6,306 nt of DNA, taken from assembly GCA_026983935.1 (NCBI GenBank), contig JALSTC010000821.1:1-6306 (forward strand). The letters run 5' to 3'. The stretch comes from Ardenticatenia bacterium. Lineage in GTDB: Bacteria; Chloroflexota; Anaerolineae; Aggregatilineales; Ch27. This document shows, piece by piece, positions 4,952-6,306 of the stretch. The first letter of the stretch is position 1. Every line of letters begins with the position of its first letter. The position numbers and the translations under genes were made by a program. The notes beneath the pieces were generated by a model, which worked only from the letters and a program-made list of their open reading frames with translations, was not told where the DNA came from and searched no databases.

Positions 4952-4975
4952 TCGCGCATCCCGCGCTGGCTGAGG

Positions 4976-5000
4976 GGCGTCCACACGGGGACGCCTTTTT
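4976..5000 (+). terminator. Rho-independent terminator after the STAS-like pair
   Basis: GGCGTCC (4976-4982) pairs perfectly with GGACGCC (4989-4995) around a 6-nt loop and is followed by five T (4996-5000). It lies 24 bp after the stop of the second paralogue and separates it from the operon starting at 5141. Confidence 0.88.
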
Positions 5001-5049
5001 GATTCTCCGTGCCAGCACCGGCTGACTCACGTGGCAGTCAGTTCATATA

Positions 5050-5093
5050 TTTGGTAGTAGTTTGGTACCATGCCTGCAAACCTATGATAAAAT
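5050..5093 (+). promoter_or_regulatory. Promoter region of the two-gene operon with a TTTGGTA repeat
   Basis: TATGAT (5083-5088), overlapping AT-rich TAAAAT (5088-5093), is a likely -10 zone. TTGGTA at 5062-5067 is a possible -35, although 15 bp is a short spacer. TTTGGTA occurs at 5050-5056 and 5061-5067 with an 11-bp period, and the second copy overlaps the palindrome TGGTACCA (5063-5070). Repeats one helical turn apart suggest an activator or repressor site. Confidence 0.42.
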
Positions 5094-5140
5094 ATGAGTA
5101 TCGCAGTCCAATTTTGGCCTGAATGCTAAGGAGGCCTGAT

Positions 5141-6046
5141 ATGGCATTCACCGACCACAGCGATCTGTTTGGCAGCGTGCATGAGGACGGCATCAATCGC
5201 GTCGTCCGGCATATCATGCGCCAGCGCCCGTCATTGTTCAACTACGCCACCGCGTTCTTCGTCGAAAAGCCGGAAATGCTGTGCGTTCGGGTGGAAGCGG
5301 CCCCGGCTGTGAAAGAAGCGGGCAACCCGCTTTTCACGGTGCAGGAGCCGATTCCGGTGCTCGGCACGCCGGTGCCCATCGGCCTTAACTGGTGCTTCCA
5401 GCTAACCGAAGCGGAGATCGACTTTCATCCCGGCAACGTGATCACGCTGCCCCCGGAGTTGGGACGGCTGCAGCCGCAGCGCCTCGCCCTGCATGTCAAA
5501 GCCTGCTTTGGGCTGGACTGTCCACCGGACGATCTGATCGAGGAGCTGATCCCGGCCATCGAAGTGCTGACCATTGCGCAGCGTGAAGAGGATGAAAAGG
5601 ATTCGAATCGGCTTGTGGCGGTCACCCGCCGTGTCAGCAAGCCCCGCGATACGGTCGTCCTGCCGACGAGGGAGCTGCTCTGCTTCTGTCTGGAGCTGTT
5701 CGTCGTGGCCCATTTCGAGTGGGGCCGCATCGGAGGCGATGAGCGCCAGTGGCTCAAGGTGCGCCTTGATGGGATGGAGATCGTTGACCTGCAGCCCACG
5801 CCTATGGAAAACATGATCGAGTGCTACGTCAAAACGGTGCTGCGGCTGGGCATCCTGCCCCGGCTGAGCACACCGCTGGAGGCGATGATCCTGAACGTCA
5901 CCGAAATGCTGCAGCAGCAGGGACTCACGATCGGGGAGATTATCACACTGCAGCCCGCCCCGGTTCCCGCCGCTGTGCCGAACAATCCGGCTGTCGAAGA
6001 GGATCAGCTCAAGGCGTTCATCAATCTGGTGGTGGAGGAAGCATAA
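5141..6046 (+). CDS. Uncharacterised 301-residue protein, first gene of an operon
   Basis: The start is ATG 5141, with SD AAGGAGG (5128-5134) 6 nt upstream; the in-frame ATG 5123 lies before the SD and is unlikely. I cannot assign a characterised family. The N-terminus (residues 5-36) is predicted helical, with H-E-D-G-I-N-R-V-V-R-H-I-M-R. The middle is beta-rich and holds Cys48, Cys85, the pair Cys122 and Cys127 in C-F-G-L-D-C-P, Cys181 and Cys183 in C-F-C, and Cys228. The C-terminus has V-P-N-N-P-A-V-E-E-D-Q-L before a final strand. There is no signal peptide or membrane helix, so the protein is probably cytoplasmic or exported by a non-Sec route. The long amphipathic beta pattern, and a partner gene of similar style, made me consider a tubular lipid-binding (TULIP-like) fold; this is a weak guess. 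The next gene starts 2 nt after its stop, so the two are very likely co-transcribed and functionally linked. Confidence 0.8.
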   Translation: MAFTDHSDLFGSVHEDGINRVVRHIMRQRPSLFNYATAFFVEKPEMLCVRVEAAPAVKEAGNPLFTVQEPIPVLGTPVPIGLNWCFQLTEAEIDFHPGNVITLPPELGRLQPQRLALHVKACFGLDCPPDDLIEELIPAIEVLTIAQREEDEKDSNRLVAVTRRVSKPRDTVVLPTRELLCFCLELFVVAHFEWGRIGGDERQWLKVRLDGMEIVDLQPTPMENMIECYVKTVLRLGILPRLSTPLEAMILNVTEMLQQQGLTIGEIITLQPAPVPAAVPNNPAVEEDQLKAFINLVVEEA

Positions 6047-6048
6047 TC

Positions 6049-6306
6049 ATGGCACATCTGACCGTTGCAGTTTCCGAAGAGACATTCAGACGTTCGTTCG
6101 ACGTGCTCAAGAACAACCTTGTCTTTGAGCAGGCGGATCTGCAGGATTTTGGGGCCTTCACTGCCGGTTATGACCTAAGGGCACACCTGGAAGGGGGCAC
6201 GATCGATCTGCGCGATGATAACACGATCCAGGTTCGCGAGCTGGACATCCGCTGGGATCGGCTGCAGCTTATCCTGGGGCTGGACATCCCGGAGATTTGT
6301 GTGGGC
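6049..6306 (+). CDS. Uncharacterised protein, second gene of the operon, 3'-truncated
   Basis: ATG 6049 opens a frame of 86 codons with no stop before the window ends. It begins 2 nt after the stop of the preceding gene, and SD GGAGG (6034-6038) lies inside the end of that gene, 10 nt upstream. This is a pattern for translational coupling. The visible part starts M-A-H-L-T-V-A-V-S, has an amphipathic helix near residues 9-24, and then alternating beta strands including G-G-T-I-D-L-R-D-D-N-T-I and L-D-I-R-W-D. It ends in L-G-L-D-I-P-E-I-C, which echoes F-G-L-D-C-P of its partner. No signal peptide is seen. I do not recognise a characterised family; the strand-rich pattern and operon suggest that it works with the 301-residue protein, perhaps as a related-fold partner. 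Confidence 0.75.
   Translation, partial: MAHLTVAVSEETFRRSFDVLKNNLVFEQADLQDFGAFTAGYDLRAHLEGGTIDLRDDNTIQVRELDIRWDRLQLILGLDIPEICVG

Noticed and set aside
4486..4984. Open frames on the - strand opposite the second STAS-like gene
   Set aside because: The + strand frame has a paralogue next door, an SD, a promoter and a terminator; the - strand frames have none.
1..6306. CRISPR array, tRNA, rRNA, insertion sequence or phage gene
   Set aside because: No regularly spaced repeats, cloverleaf, rRNA-like block, transposase motif or terminal inverted repeats with target duplications were seen.

Overview
The window looks like chromosomal DNA of a GC-rich bacterium, most likely a Chloroflexota (Anaerolineae-like) genome or metagenome contig. 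This placement is inference. It rests on a C39-peptidase-like domain joined to TPRs, a secreted protein with a C-terminal Cys-bracketed domain of a style I associate with Anaerolineae, SpoIIAA-like singleton genes, strong Shine-Dalgarno (SD) sites, and a Gram-positive-type GAAC-N4-GTTC SOS box. No rRNA, tRNA, CRISPR array, transposase or integrase is visible.

Layout. 1-693 (+): the 3' part of a protein with the C-terminal half of a C39-like domain followed by three TPRs. 694-774: a convergent gap with a perfect 11-bp hairpin. 775-1854 (-): an alanine dehydrogenase family protein that keeps the NAD site but has Leu at two active-site positions. 1993-2193 (-): a 66-residue Trp-rich basic protein that I cannot assign, directly behind a promoter whose start-site region carries an SOS (LexA) box. 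2382-3311 (-): a secreted two-domain protein. 3312-3558: a divergent promoter region with a tandem 17-bp repeat. 3559-3933 (+): a DUF423 membrane protein. 4048-4428 and 4565-4951 (+): two tandem SpoIIAA/STAS-like paralogues. The second has its own promoter flanked by two perfect 13-bp palindromes and is followed by a clear rho-independent terminator. 5141-6046 and 6049 to the window end (+): a tight two-gene operon of uncharacterised proteins, the second cut by the window edge.

The genes do not form one obvious pathway; several look like single-gene units. The observations most worth following are the compact SOS-box/Trp-rich small-protein unit, the alanine dehydrogenase homologue lacking the expected Lys and His, the doubly palindromic promoter between the STAS-like paralogues, and the unassigned two-gene operon at the right end. 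All family calls come from reading motifs by eye, without database searches.
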